Numbered from the stretch's first letter, positions 6,544-13,908 are shown. The stretch: 14,587 bases of DNA from an uncultured Collinsella sp. (GCA_900552705.1 USAX01000038.1:1-14587), one strand, 5' to 3'. Numbers and translations are program-made. The notes: generated by a model from the letters alone, not told the origin.

Positions 6544-8181
6544 ATGCAACATATCGATCGAATTATCCGCTCCAAGAACGTTTTTACTGCCCAAGACGGC
6601 ATCGATACCACCCGCGAGCTGGCGATTGCCATCGCGGGCGATCGCATCGTCGCAGTCGGTGCGCCCGATGACGTGATTGACGCCGCCCCTGCCGCCACGC
6701 CGGTGGTCGATTACGGCGAGCAGTTTGTCTGCCCCGGTTTCCACGATGCGCACCTGCATTTCTTCCATACTTCGGTTGGCTCCTCGCCGTACATGCTCAT
6801 GGATATGGGCACGTCCGAGGCAGCATTGGTGCAGCATGCGCTCGAGTTTTCCAAAGGCTTGCCAGATGACGCCTGGGTCGTGACCCAGGGTTGGCGCGAT
6901 TACCGCTGGGATCCGCCCGAGCACCCTACCAAGGCCTCCCTCGATGCGGCATTTCCCGATCGTCCCTGCGTTATGTACTCGGGCGACGGGCACACGCTGT
7001 GGCTCAACAGCCGCGCACTCGAGGCGCTCGGCGTTACGCGCGACAGCGAGCCTCCGGCGGGTGGCAGTTACGACAAAGACTCAAACGGTGAGCTTACGGG
7101 TATCGCCCACGAGGCGGCTGCTATGCAGCTGCTGCCGCGCTGCCTGGAGTGGCTGGGCGAGGATCGCATCGCGAGCGCTTACGCCGACCAGATGAAGCGT
7201 ATGGCCGAACAAGGCATTACCTCAATCTGCGATATGTCGCTCATGCCCATGCCGGGCTGCGACTTTATTCGCGACGATGTTTACGACAAGCTGCAGGCCG
7301 CCGGCAAGCTGGGCATCCGCGCCCATCTGTTTCCCACGCTGCTGGATGACCAATCGCGCTTGGAAGAACTCCAGACCCGCTACGCGAACAATGCGCTGCT
7401 CTCGGCGCCAGGCTTTAAACAGTTCTTCGACGGCGTGTCGAGCGAGCATACCGCATACCTCACTGAGCCCTATACCAACCCGCGCTTCCCAGGCGATCAG
7501 GGTCGCCTGACGGTCCCTGTCGAGCGCATGCGCAAGTTGGTTCTGGCGGCAGCCGAGCGCGGCCACACCGTGCGCATCCACGTTATCGGCGACGGTGCCA
7601 TCCATGCTGCGCTCGATATCTTTGAGGAGGCGGCAGAGCTCTACGGCTTGCCCCAGCACGGCCACAATACGCTTGAGCACCTGGAGAATCTGCTGCCTCA
7701 GGACATCGATCGTCTGCGCAAGCTCAACGTCATTGCCTCGAGCCAACCCTGTCATATCACGCTCGACCCGGGTGGCCCGGAGCGCGACCTGGGCCTTGAA
7801 CGCAGCCGCATCATGTGGCCGTTCGCAACTTATCAGCAGCGCGGTATCCGTCAAGCTTTCGGTACCGACAGCCCCATCACGGCCGTTACCAGCATGAACG
7901 TGCTCTACACGGCTATTATGCGCCAAGACCCCAAAAGCCACTGGCCCGAGGGCGGCTGGTTGCCGAGCGAGCGTATCGACGCGGCAACGGCCCTGCGCAA
8001 CTACACGCTTGGCAGCGCGTACGCAGCGGGCGACGAGCAAAACCTCGGCAGCCTAGAGCCCGGCAAATACGCCGACCTGGTAGTCCTGGACCAAAACCCG
8101 CTCACCATCGACCCCCAAGAGCTGCAAGCCACCAAGGTTCAGGCCACCTACCTGGCGGGCAACTTAATCTACGAGCGCTAA
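6544..8181 (+). CDS. YtcJ-like amidohydrolase (amidohydrolase family 3)
   Basis: I use the ATG at 6544 (545 residues, the usual size for this family) with GGGGA just upstream. In-frame ATGs at 6532 and 6538 and GTG at 6511 are possible; the open frame reaching back to 5677 is antisense to the M20 gene. The protein opens with a small beta domain (residues 1-60) followed by the metal motif PGFHDAHLHFF (H70, H72). Further family blocks are SGDGHTLWLNSRALEALG, HVIGDGAIHAALDIF, EHLENLLPQDIDRL, FGTDSPITAVTSMNVL, and the C-terminal LGSLEPGKYADLVVLDQNPL. Members are cytoplasmic metal-dependent hydrolases of amide or cyclic amide bonds; the substrate is unknown. The divergent M20 amidohydrolase hints at joint catabolism of amides or peptides. 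Confidence 0.9.
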   Translation: MQHIDRIIRSKNVFTAQDGIDTTRELAIAIAGDRIVAVGAPDDVIDAAPAATPVVDYGEQFVCPGFHDAHLHFFHTSVGSSPYMLMDMGTSEAALVQHALEFSKGLPDDAWVVTQGWRDYRWDPPEHPTKASLDAAFPDRPCVMYSGDGHTLWLNSRALEALGVTRDSEPPAGGSYDKDSNGELTGIAHEAAAMQLLPRCLEWLGEDRIASAYADQMKRMAEQGITSICDMSLMPMPGCDFIRDDVYDKLQAAGKLGIRAHLFPTLLDDQSRLEELQTRYANNALLSAPGFKQFFDGVSSEHTAYLTEPYTNPRFPGDQGRLTVPVERMRKLVLAAAERGHTVRIHVIGDGAIHAALDIFEEAAELYGLPQHGHNTLEHLENLLPQDIDRLRKLNVIASSQPCHITLDPGGPERDLGLERSRIMWPFATYQQRGIRQAFGTDSPITAVTSMNVLYTAIMRQDPKSHWPEGGWLPSERIDAATALRNYTLGSAYAAGDEQNLGSLEPGKYADLVVLDQNPLTIDPQELQATKVQATYLAGNLIYER

Positions 8182-8199
8182 TATTCATGCCGTACCGTT

Positions 8200-8250
8200 A
8201 AACGCGGCTCGGGCAGCCTATTTTGGGATGGCGCTCGAGCCGCGTTTGTT
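8200..8250 (+). terminator. Terminator after the YtcJ-like gene
   Basis: AAACGCGGCTCG (8200-8211) pairs perfectly with CGAGCCGCGTTT (8236-8247) over 12 bp around a 24-nt loop. It is followed by GTTTG. The stem begins 18 nt after the stop codon. Confidence 0.75.
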
Positions 8251-8664
8251 TGCCGATGGGGGTTCGTTAGGAGCGTCCCCTCTCTGCTGGATTTGGGCGC
8301 AGGGTGGAAGCGCTGCTGCTCCGCGCGCTCAATTGGGACATCGGCGATGCTTTCTCTTAGCGTTTTGCATACTTCCAGTTGCAGATTGCATAAAAAAGTT
8401 GAGACGTTCTTTCCGGTCCTGATGTACCCCCGCCTGGGCCGTGCAAAAAATGGAGTATTCAGCACCGTGAGCTCTGCCGGTGCCGCTGCAGTCGGGTGGC
8501 ATTGCGGAGATCGACGTCATTTTGGGGTCCGGTGCGGCGCGAGGCACGCCTTTTTGTCCTGACGGGGTTTGCCCGTCGACCCAAATCGCCGGTCAAAGGC
8601 GTTCTTGGGACCAATATGGTGTGTCCGGCGCGTATGCAGCCGTCCTGGCCTGCTGAAAACTCCC
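8251..8664. other. Gene-free region with hairpins
   Basis: No open frame here looks like protein: those present are compositionally odd, lack ribosome binding sites or are antisense extensions of neighbours. What can be seen is a TTGCAT/CATAAA pair with 18-nt spacing (8365-8394), a GCACCG/CGGTGC hairpin (8462-8483), a GACGGG/CCCGTC hairpin with loop GTTTG (8561-8577), and a short GGCG/CGCC stem ending in TTTTT (8536-8555). The arrangement would allow a small plus-strand transcript from about 8400 to 8555, but that is speculation. A decayed gene or dispersed repeat is equally possible. Confidence 0.4.
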
Positions 8665-8697
8665 AAAAATGCACGCTGCTCCCCAGGGGACCCGTGC
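8665..8697 (-). terminator. Probable terminator of the LtaS-type gene
   Basis: Read on the minus strand, GCACG and CGTGC (plus 8671-8675 and 8693-8697) enclose a second stem, TCCC/GGGA, and are followed by ATTTTT. The hairpin is about 90 nt past the stop codon at 8787, and the stem is interrupted, so confidence is moderate. Confidence 0.45.
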
Positions 8698-8786
8698 GAG
8701 CGGCGAAAACCATGCCCAAGTCGCTGTCCGCATCGCCATTTTGCTGCACTGACTTTTCTGAATACCGGGCCCGAGATTGGTCAACC

Positions 8787-10850
8787 CTAGGCTCCCGGAG
8801 CTGCGTTGGGGTCGGTTTCGTTGGCGGCCGCCTGCTTATGGGTGGCAAAGACCGAGCCTTCGTGGTCGAAGAGCTTACGATATTGCATGCGGTCCAGGCG
8901 ATCGCGCGCATTAGCGGTCTTGGCGGGAACGTTCTTGGCCTCGGCTGTATACCAAACGCCGTGCGCATCCTGCGCCCCCACCACGTTTATCGCCGGCATG
9001 TGCGCTCGGTTTTGCAAGCGTGCGCGTTGGTAGGCGGTGAGCGGGGCACCGATGGCATTGAGTGCGAGTGCACCGACGTTATTGATGCTTGTGTTGAGTT
9101 GCTCACTCGTTTGTGCGTTGCCGGCGACATCGTAGTTCGCCCAGACCACATAGCGCGTCTGCCAGATGCGCTCGGTATGGGTGGCATCGTCCTCATCGGT
9201 AAAGTAGAGGTCGTTGTAGCGGTCGGTGAAGAACGGCTGGTGGTCGCCGTACATCACCACGACGACGGGGCGGTCGAGATCACGCAGCTTTTCCAGGAAG
9301 GCGGCGAAGGCGGCATCGGACGCTTCCATGAGCGAGCAGTATTCATTGGTCCAGGTGATAACTTTGTCGGACACACCTTCGACGGCAAGGTGCAGTTGCT
9401 GGTCGGTGGGCACCAAGCCCGTGTCATAGGCGGAGTGATTTTGCATCGTCACGTCGTGGATGAAGATCGGCTGGTCGCTCTGCTTTAGTACCTCGAGGCA
9501 CTTGTCGTAGGTGGCGGCGTCGGTGACCTTGCGGCAGAGCTCGGGTGCGCCGGCGAAGTCCTCGATCGAGAGGAACTCGTCGAATCCCATGTCCGCGAAG
9601 ACGTTCTCGCGATTCCAGTTGGTGGCGTGGTTGGGGTGCATGGCCACGGTGCGATAGCCGAGTCTCTTGAACTGACGGGCGAGGTTCTCGCTCGGGGCCA
9701 GGTTGTAGCTCATGAACGGGTAGACGCCAGCGCCCAGGAATGCCATGGAGTGTCCGGTTAAGAACTCGAACTCGCTGTTACAGGTGCCGGCACCGAAGGC
9801 GCTCATGTAGCTCACTCCCTGCAGAAGCGCGTTATCGATGGCTTTGAAGCGCTCGGGCCCCTTATAGCCACAGCCCAGTTCGTTAAAGATTGAAAGGTCG
9901 GCGAAGGACTCGTTCATGATACAGATGACTGAGGGCTTGAGCTGGTCAAACTGTTCGACGGCAGCGGCACGGGAGGGGTCGGCGATGCCGTTCGTGCCCG
10001 CGTTCCAGCGCGCGGCAAGGCGCTTGATGATCGCCGAGGCCTCACCGCTCTTGTAGTGCTTGGGTTTAGGCGGCACCATTTTTTGCGCGCTCGAAATAAA
10101 GGTGGGGAGAAACCCCTGACTGTAATAGCTTTCGAGGGGCTTCCAGGTATGAAGCTTGATGCCCAAGGTGTCGTAATAGCTGATGAAGGCCTGCGCCCCC
10201 AGTGCGGCTCCGGCAACAAGTGCGGTACGACGGTCGACGGAGAGGGGGAGTTTGGATTTGGTTGCGACTGGATGCTCCCTCGGCGCTGTCGATGTCCCCT
10301 CGGTTGCCGGAGACGCCTTTGAGTCCTTCGATTTCAAGGACGCAGACATCGCATGGTCGATGGACTCGGGGGACGTTTCCGATGCGCGGCGCGGCGGTCG
10401 CCCACATGCATCACGCGGAATGAGGACGATAAGCGCGATTCCCAAGGCCGCGGCGGCAAGCCCCATGAAGCAGAAAGTGCTGAGCTCATAGGTGTAGCTG
10501 CCGGCGACCGTCGCAGCGGTCGAGAGGGCGAACAGGTCTCCGGGTTGGATGGGCATCGATTTGAACGTGATTACGAAGTACTCGGCGATACCGATGCTGG
10601 CGAGCGCAACGATGCCAACGATTGCGGGGGTCTTACGGCGGTGCGGCAGATAGAACAACAGGCACAAGAAGCAGAAGATGAGCAAAAGCTCCAAAAGTGC
10701 CGGTCCGGCCTGCATCTTCCATAGTTCATGGTTGGAGGGCAGCTCGAGGGCGAGCATCGAGCATATCGATGCGCCGCCGATCGTTGCCAGCGTACGGGGG
10801 TAGGGATGGTCGGTCATCCAGCTTTTCAGATCCTTCATGCTCATCTTCAT
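8787..10850 (-). CDS. LTA synthase (LtaS)-type membrane sulfatase
   Basis: The protein has 687 residues, starting at the ATG at 10848-10850 with AAGGAA 9 nt upstream. Hydrophobic segments lie at about 20-36, 49-68, 74-96 and 123-144, followed by a Ser/Lys-rich linker (150-203) and a fifth segment at 208-225, matching the five-helix plan of LtaS. Residues about 305-600 are the extracellular sulfatase fold: MNESFADLSIF (metal ligand E314), GAGTCNSEFEFLTG (likely nucleophile T356), HPNHATNWNRENVF, TMQNHSAYD (H472) and VVMYGDHQPFF (D536, H537). Such enzymes transfer glycerol-phosphate, or related phospho-groups, to cell-surface polymers. Whether this one makes lipoteichoic acid or decorates another glycan cannot be told. 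It lies 18 nt after a broken zinc-transport gene, probably by deletion rather than shared function. Confidence 0.9.
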   Translation of the reverse strand: MKMSMKDLKSWMTDHPYPRTLATIGGASICSMLALELPSNHELWKMQAGPALLELLLIFCFLCLLFYLPHRRKTPAIVGIVALASIGIAEYFVITFKSMPIQPGDLFALSTAATVAGSYTYELSTFCFMGLAAAALGIALIVLIPRDACGRPPRRASETSPESIDHAMSASLKSKDSKASPATEGTSTAPREHPVATKSKLPLSVDRRTALVAGAALGAQAFISYYDTLGIKLHTWKPLESYYSQGFLPTFISSAQKMVPPKPKHYKSGEASAIIKRLAARWNAGTNGIADPSRAAAVEQFDQLKPSVICIMNESFADLSIFNELGCGYKGPERFKAIDNALLQGVSYMSAFGAGTCNSEFEFLTGHSMAFLGAGVYPFMSYNLAPSENLARQFKRLGYRTVAMHPNHATNWNRENVFADMGFDEFLSIEDFAGAPELCRKVTDAATYDKCLEVLKQSDQPIFIHDVTMQNHSAYDTGLVPTDQQLHLAVEGVSDKVITWTNEYCSLMEASDAAFAAFLEKLRDLDRPVVVVMYGDHQPFFTDRYNDLYFTDEDDATHTERIWQTRYVVWANYDVAGNAQTSEQLNTSINNVGALALNAIGAPLTAYQRARLQNRAHMPAINVVGAQDAHGVWYTAEAKNVPAKTANARDRLDRMQYRKLFDHEGSVFATHKQAAANETDPNAAPGA

Positions 10851-10868
10851 CGTCTCTGTTCCTTACTC

Positions 10869-11104
10869 CTAGTTCAGCGTCTTCACGAGCTTCTCCAGGT
10901 TGTCGTTCATGATGGGTGGGTAATCCTCGCCGGCTTTAAGCTGTTTGTCAGTGAGCCCCTCGACGGGGTCGAGCTGGACGCATTGTCGTCAGAAACGGCG
11001 AGAGCAAAGACCGCACTTAAAAGGGGCATATATGCCGCCGCCATGGGGCCACGGTGACGAATAGGACGCCGCTTGGGATGGCGACGGTAGATTCGGTTGT
11101 CCAT
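10869..11104 (-). pseudogene. Remnant of a zinc/manganese ABC-transporter binding protein gene (ZnuA family)
   Basis: At the 5' end an ATG (11102-11104) with AGGAG 6 nt upstream opens a normal-looking start: a basic stretch (RIYRRHPKRR) and a hydrophobic signal-type segment (MAAAYMPLLSAVFALAV). At the 3' end, in a different frame, 39 codons ending in TAG (10869-10871) read VQLDPVEGLTDKQLKAGEDY, then PPIMNDNLEKLVKTLN. This closely resembles the C terminus of metal-binding ABC lipoproteins (dP-leGLt-e-GxdY-xxMxxNLexL). The family is usually about 300 residues, so some 220-250 residues have been lost at a joint near 10980-10995, with a frameshift. The inference of a znuA-like origin rests on the C-terminal pattern and on the neighbouring zinc-type small protein. 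The product cannot be functional as a transporter component. Confidence 0.65.
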
Positions 11105-11121
11105 AGATTGCTCCTGAATTG

Positions 11122-11151
11122 AAAACGGCTGCGTCGGGGTGCCGACGGCCG
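11122..11151 (-). terminator. Terminator or attenuator between the small Cys protein gene and the znuA-like remnant
   Basis: On the minus strand, CGGCCGTCGG pairs with CCGACG and, after a 2-nt CA bulge, GCCG, around the loop CACC. TTTT follows directly. It lies about 50 nt after the stop of the gene at 11203 and just before the ribosome binding site of the broken gene. Confidence 0.55.
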
Positions 11152-11202
11152 AAGGCGATGCCGCTGTGGCACGCGGTAGCTATTTGATTCAATTGGGAGC
11201 CG

Positions 11203-11571
11203 TTAATCGTCCAGACGGACCCTGAGGGATAATAGGGTGACCGGGGCATATGAAGATCGCTCGGTGCCGATGACGGCTAGGGCGGAGATCAGCAAGAGGG
11301 TGATGAACGATGTCGCGCCCACGGGGACGGTGTCACCGCCACGGGCGATCGACAGATTGCCGGCGAGCTCGGCGCAGATGGTGCAGCCCGCGCCGGTGCA
11401 GTCATGATGCAACTCATGGGCGGTTGCGATGGGGGAGAGGATGGTTACCGCGAGAAGGGCGAAGACGAGAGCCAGGGCGAGCAGGCGAGTGCGAACGGAC
11501 GGCATGGAGTCGCGTGCATCGCGATTCGGTGCTATATCTCGCCATGCCGAGGTGCTCAGCTCATCAGTCAT
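11203..11571 (-). CDS. Small membrane protein with HxxHHDCTGxxCxxC motif, probably zinc-related
   Basis: The protein has 122 residues, starting at the ATG at 11569-11571 behind a strong GGGAGG at 4-nt spacing. An upstream extension to 11709 lacks a ribosome binding site and crosses the promoter. Residues 29-46 are hydrophobic (signal or membrane anchor), directly followed by HELHHDCTGAGCTIC (H52, H55, H56, C58, C63, C66), a likely metal-binding patch outside the membrane. A second hydrophobic segment covers about 86-103. Small proteins with an HDCxGxxCxxC patch occur beside zinc ABC transporters in Gram-positive bacteria; this is from memory, not a search. The adjacent ZnuA-like remnant fits that picture. 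No function is proven. It now appears to be transcribed alone. Confidence 0.7.
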   Translation of the reverse strand: MTDELSTSAWRDIAPNRDARDSMPSVRTRLLALALVFALLAVTILSPIATAHELHHDCTGAGCTICAELAGNLSIARGGDTVPVGATSFITLLLISALAVIGTERSSYAPVTLLSLRVRLDD

Positions 11572-11613
11572 CTGCCCTCCCTTCCTCTCATCTGGGCATA
11601 TTTCATCTGGAGG

Positions 11614-11641
11614 ATTGTAGTCTTGAGAAGCTGATTCACAA
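11614..11641 (-). promoter_or_regulatory. Promoter of the small His/Cys membrane protein gene
   Basis: On the minus strand, TTGTGA (plus 11636-11641) and TACAAT (plus 11614-11619) are separated by 16 nt, with four and five consensus matches. They lie about 45 nt upstream of the start. I found no clear Zur-type palindrome overlapping it. Confidence 0.5.
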
Positions 11642-11726
11642 AGTTGCCGCGCTAAAACTTCATGCTTTCCGGTCCGCCTTGGGGCCGCGCACAAGTTATC
11701 CCCCGGCATTCAGAAAATCTAAGTGC

Positions 11727-11762
11727 CAAAAAATAAGATTTTTTGACTCCGTGTTGTATAAC
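11727..11762 (+). promoter_or_regulatory. groESL promoter region with an AT-rich palindrome
   Basis: CAAAAAAT-AAG-ATTTTTTG (11727-11745) is a perfect 8-bp inverted repeat with a 3-nt centre. TATAAC (11757-11762), a good -10 element preceded by TG, follows. The palindrome covers the place where the -35 should be. It is not the CIRCE sequence of HrcA nor the HAIR sequence of HspR, so it may be the site of another regulator. Confidence 0.45.
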
Positions 11763-11812
11763 CCGCCATTCGTGGGTACCATTCAACGCGTACGCAAACG
11801 AAGTAGGGAAAC

Positions 11813-11833
11813 CCGCGCGGCATGACCGCGCGG
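11813..11833 (+). promoter_or_regulatory. GC hairpin in the groES leader
   Basis: CCGCGCGG occurs twice (11813-11820 and 11826-11833) around the loop CATGA and, being self-complementary, forms a strong 8-bp stem. It ends 7 nt before the AGGAGG ribosome binding site at 11841-11846. There is no T run. It could slow translation at normal temperature or protect the mRNA. Confidence 0.45.
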
Positions 11834-11854
11834 CCCACAAAGGAGGAAACAAGC

Positions 11855-12148
11855 ATGTCGTCTTTGAAGCCGCTTGCAGATCGCGTCCTGGTCAAGCCCG
11901 ACGAGGCCGAGCAGAAGACCGCTTCTGGTCTGTATATCGCCAGCAACGCTCAAGAGAAGCCGCAGCGCGGCACCATCGTTGCCGTTGGCGCCGGTAAGGT
12001 CAACGACAAGGGCGAGCGCATCCCCATGGACGTTCAGGTCGGCGACGTTGTCATCTACGGTAAGTTCGGCGGCAACGAGGTCAAGGTCGACGGCGAGAAG
12101 TATCTGCTGATGCGCGCCGACGACATCTACGCCGTCGTCGAGGCCTAG
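11855..12148 (+). CDS. groES: Co-chaperonin GroES
   Basis: The protein has 97 residues, the normal length. The start is the ATG at 11855 with a perfect AGGAGG 8 nt upstream; an in-frame ATG at 11822 lies inside the leader hairpin and is rejected. Family features are LKPLADRVLVKP at the N terminus, the mobile loop around residues 16-36 (EAEQKTASGLYIAS, with LYI in place of the E. coli IVL triplet that contacts GroEL), GTIVAVGAGK, VGDVVIYGKFGG and the C-terminal YLLMRADDIYAVVE. It forms the seven-subunit lid of the cytoplasmic GroEL folding chamber. groEL follows after 96 nt, the usual operon order. Confidence 0.97.
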   Translation: MSSLKPLADRVLVKPDEAEQKTASGLYIASNAQEKPQRGTIVAVGAGKVNDKGERIPMDVQVGDVVIYGKFGGNEVKVDGEKYLLMRADDIYAVVEA

Positions 12149-12244
12149 TCTCGTCAGAATCTCTGATTCGTCTTTGAACGCGCCCGCCGCATAGGACTCG
12201 GAAGCGGCGACGCGAGTCACATTTCTTTTGGAGGATTACCTACC

Positions 12245-13882
12245 ATGGCAAAGAACATTACGTTCAACACCGATGCCCGCGCCAAGCTCGCCAAGGGCGT
12301 CAACACTCTGGCCGACGCCGTTACCGTCACCATGGGCCCCAAGGGCCGTTACGTCGCTCTGCAGCGCACGTTCGGTGCCCCGACCATCACCAACGACGGC
12401 GTTTCCGTCGCTAAGGAGATTGAGCTCGAGGACAACATCGAGAACATGGGCGCTCAGCTGGTGAAGGAGGTCGCCACCAAGACCAACGACACCGTGGGTG
12501 ACGGCACCACCACCGCAACCCTGCTCGCTCAGGCTATCGTCAACGACGGTCTGCGCAACGTCGCCGCCGGCGCCAACCCGCTGGCTATCCGTCGCGGCAT
12601 CGACAAGGCCGTCAACGCCGCCGTCGCCGAGATGAAGAAGCAGGCCAAGCCGGTCGAGACCAAGGAGCAGATTGCTTCCGTCGGTACCATCTCTGCCGGT
12701 GACCCCGAGGTCGGCGAGAAGATCGCCGAGGCTATGGAGGTCGTGGGCAAGGACGGCGTCATCACCGTCGAGGATTCCCAGACGTTCGACATCACCATCG
12801 ACACCGTCGAGGGCATGCAGTTCGACAAGGGCTATGTCTCCGCTTACTTCGTCACGGACAACGACCGCATGGAGGCCGTGATGAAGGATCCGTACATCCT
12901 CATCACCGACCAGAAGATCTCCAGCGTTCAGGACATCATGCCTGTTCTCGAGGCTGTCCAGCGCGCCGGCCGTGGCCTGCTCATCATCGCTGAGGACATT
13001 GACGGCGAGGCTCTGCCGACCCTGGTCCTCAACAAGATCCGCGGCGCCCTCAACGTCTGCGCCGTCAAGGCCCCGGGCTACGGCGATCGCCGCAAGCGCA
13101 TCCTGGAGGACATCGCCGTCCTCACCGGTGGCCAGGCTGCTCTGGACGAGCTGGGCGTGAAGGTCGCTGACATCACCGCCGATATGCTCGGTACCGCTAA
13201 GTCCGTCACTATCTCCAAGGACAACACCGTCGTCGTCGGCGGCGCTGGCTCCAAGGAGGCCATCGACGCCCGCATCGCTCAGATTAAGGGCGAGATGGAG
13301 AACACCACCTCTGACTTCGACCGTGAGAAGCTCCAGGAGCGCCTGGCCAAGCTCTCCGGTGGCGTTGCCGTCATCAAGGTTGGCGCTGCTACCGAGTCCG
13401 AGCTCAAGGAGATCAAGCACCGCGTTGAGGATGCCCTGCAGGCTACCCGCGCTGCTGTCGAGGAGGGCATCGTCGCCGGCGGTGGCGTCGCCTTCATGGA
13501 CGCTGCTCCTGCGCTCGATGCTGTCGAGATCGACGACCCCGAGGAGAAGATTGGCGTCGATATCGTCAAGAAGGCTCTGACCGCTCCGGTCGCCACCATC
13601 GCCAAGAACGCTGGCTTTGAGGGCGCTGTCGTGGTCGACAAGGTTGCCGAGCTGCCCGCCGGCCAGGGTCTCAACTCTGCCAACGGCGAGTGGGGCGACA
13701 TGATCGAGATGGGCGTCCTCGACCCCGTCAAGGTCAGCCGCGTCACCCTGCAGAACGCTGCTTCTGTCGCCAGCCTGATCCTCATCACCGAGGCTACCGT
13801 CTCCGATGTGCCCAAGAACACTCAGCTTGAGGACGCTATCGCTGCTGCCACCGCTGGTCAGCAGGGCGGCGGTATGTACTAA
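12245..13882 (+). CDS. groEL: Chaperonin GroEL
   Basis: The protein has 545 residues, full length, starting at the ATG at 12245 with GGAGG at 12230-12234. ATP-site motifs are intact: TVTMGPKGRYVAL (27-39), APTITNDGVSVAKEIEL (45-61) and VGDGTTTATLLA (84-95, catalytic D86, E. coli D87). The PROSITE-type signature AAVEEGIVAGGG lies in the second equatorial part. It forms the double-ring, ATP-driven folding chamber in the cytoplasm with GroES. The tail ends QQGGGMY, shorter than the GGM-repeat tails of E. coli-type GroEL and ending in Tyr. The 96-nt gap after groES contains small imperfect hairpins but no terminator, so the two genes should be cotranscribed. A large hairpin follows the stop codon. 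Confidence 0.98.
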   Translation: MAKNITFNTDARAKLAKGVNTLADAVTVTMGPKGRYVALQRTFGAPTITNDGVSVAKEIELEDNIENMGAQLVKEVATKTNDTVGDGTTTATLLAQAIVNDGLRNVAAGANPLAIRRGIDKAVNAAVAEMKKQAKPVETKEQIASVGTISAGDPEVGEKIAEAMEVVGKDGVITVEDSQTFDITIDTVEGMQFDKGYVSAYFVTDNDRMEAVMKDPYILITDQKISSVQDIMPVLEAVQRAGRGLLIIAEDIDGEALPTLVLNKIRGALNVCAVKAPGYGDRRKRILEDIAVLTGGQAALDELGVKVADITADMLGTAKSVTISKDNTVVVGGAGSKEAIDARIAQIKGEMENTTSDFDREKLQERLAKLSGGVAVIKVGAATESELKEIKHRVEDALQATRAAVEEGIVAGGGVAFMDAAPALDAVEIDDPEEKIGVDIVKKALTAPVATIAKNAGFEGAVVVDKVAELPAGQGLNSANGEWGDMIEMGVLDPVKVSRVTLQNAASVASLILITEATVSDVPKNTQLEDAIAAATAGQQGGGMY

Positions 13883-13908
13883 GGCCGACAAGGTCTAGAA
13901 CTCCCACC

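Noticed and set aside
6376..6993. Long N-terminal extension of the M20 protein
   Set aside because: It is antisense to the YtcJ-like gene and precedes a well-placed ribosome binding site and start at 6375.
8766..8773. CGGGCCCG palindrome near the end of the LtaS-type gene
   Set aside because: Eight bases without loop or T run; expected by chance in DNA this GC-rich.
8496..9488. A 330-codon plus-strand open frame opposite the LtaS-type gene
   Set aside because: Most of it is antisense to a well-supported gene; there is no convincing ribosome binding site and no recognisable domain.
10989..11249. An 86-codon minus-strand frame across the znuA-like remnant
   Set aside because: It overlaps the end of the small Cys protein gene, lacks a ribosome binding site and resembles no protein family I know.
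11640..11854. CIRCE or HAIR heat-shock operators before groES
   Set aside because: I looked for TTAGCACTC/GAGTGCTAA and CTTGAGT/ACTCAAG pairs and found neither.
12157..12209. Small hairpins between groES and groEL
   Set aside because: GAATC-TCT-GATTC and CGCCGC/GCGGCG stems are short, with no T run; not enough to claim an attenuator.
12236..13891. A 551-codon minus-strand open frame opposite groEL
   Set aside because: It mirrors groEL almost exactly, has no family features and is the expected product of GC-rich codon bias.
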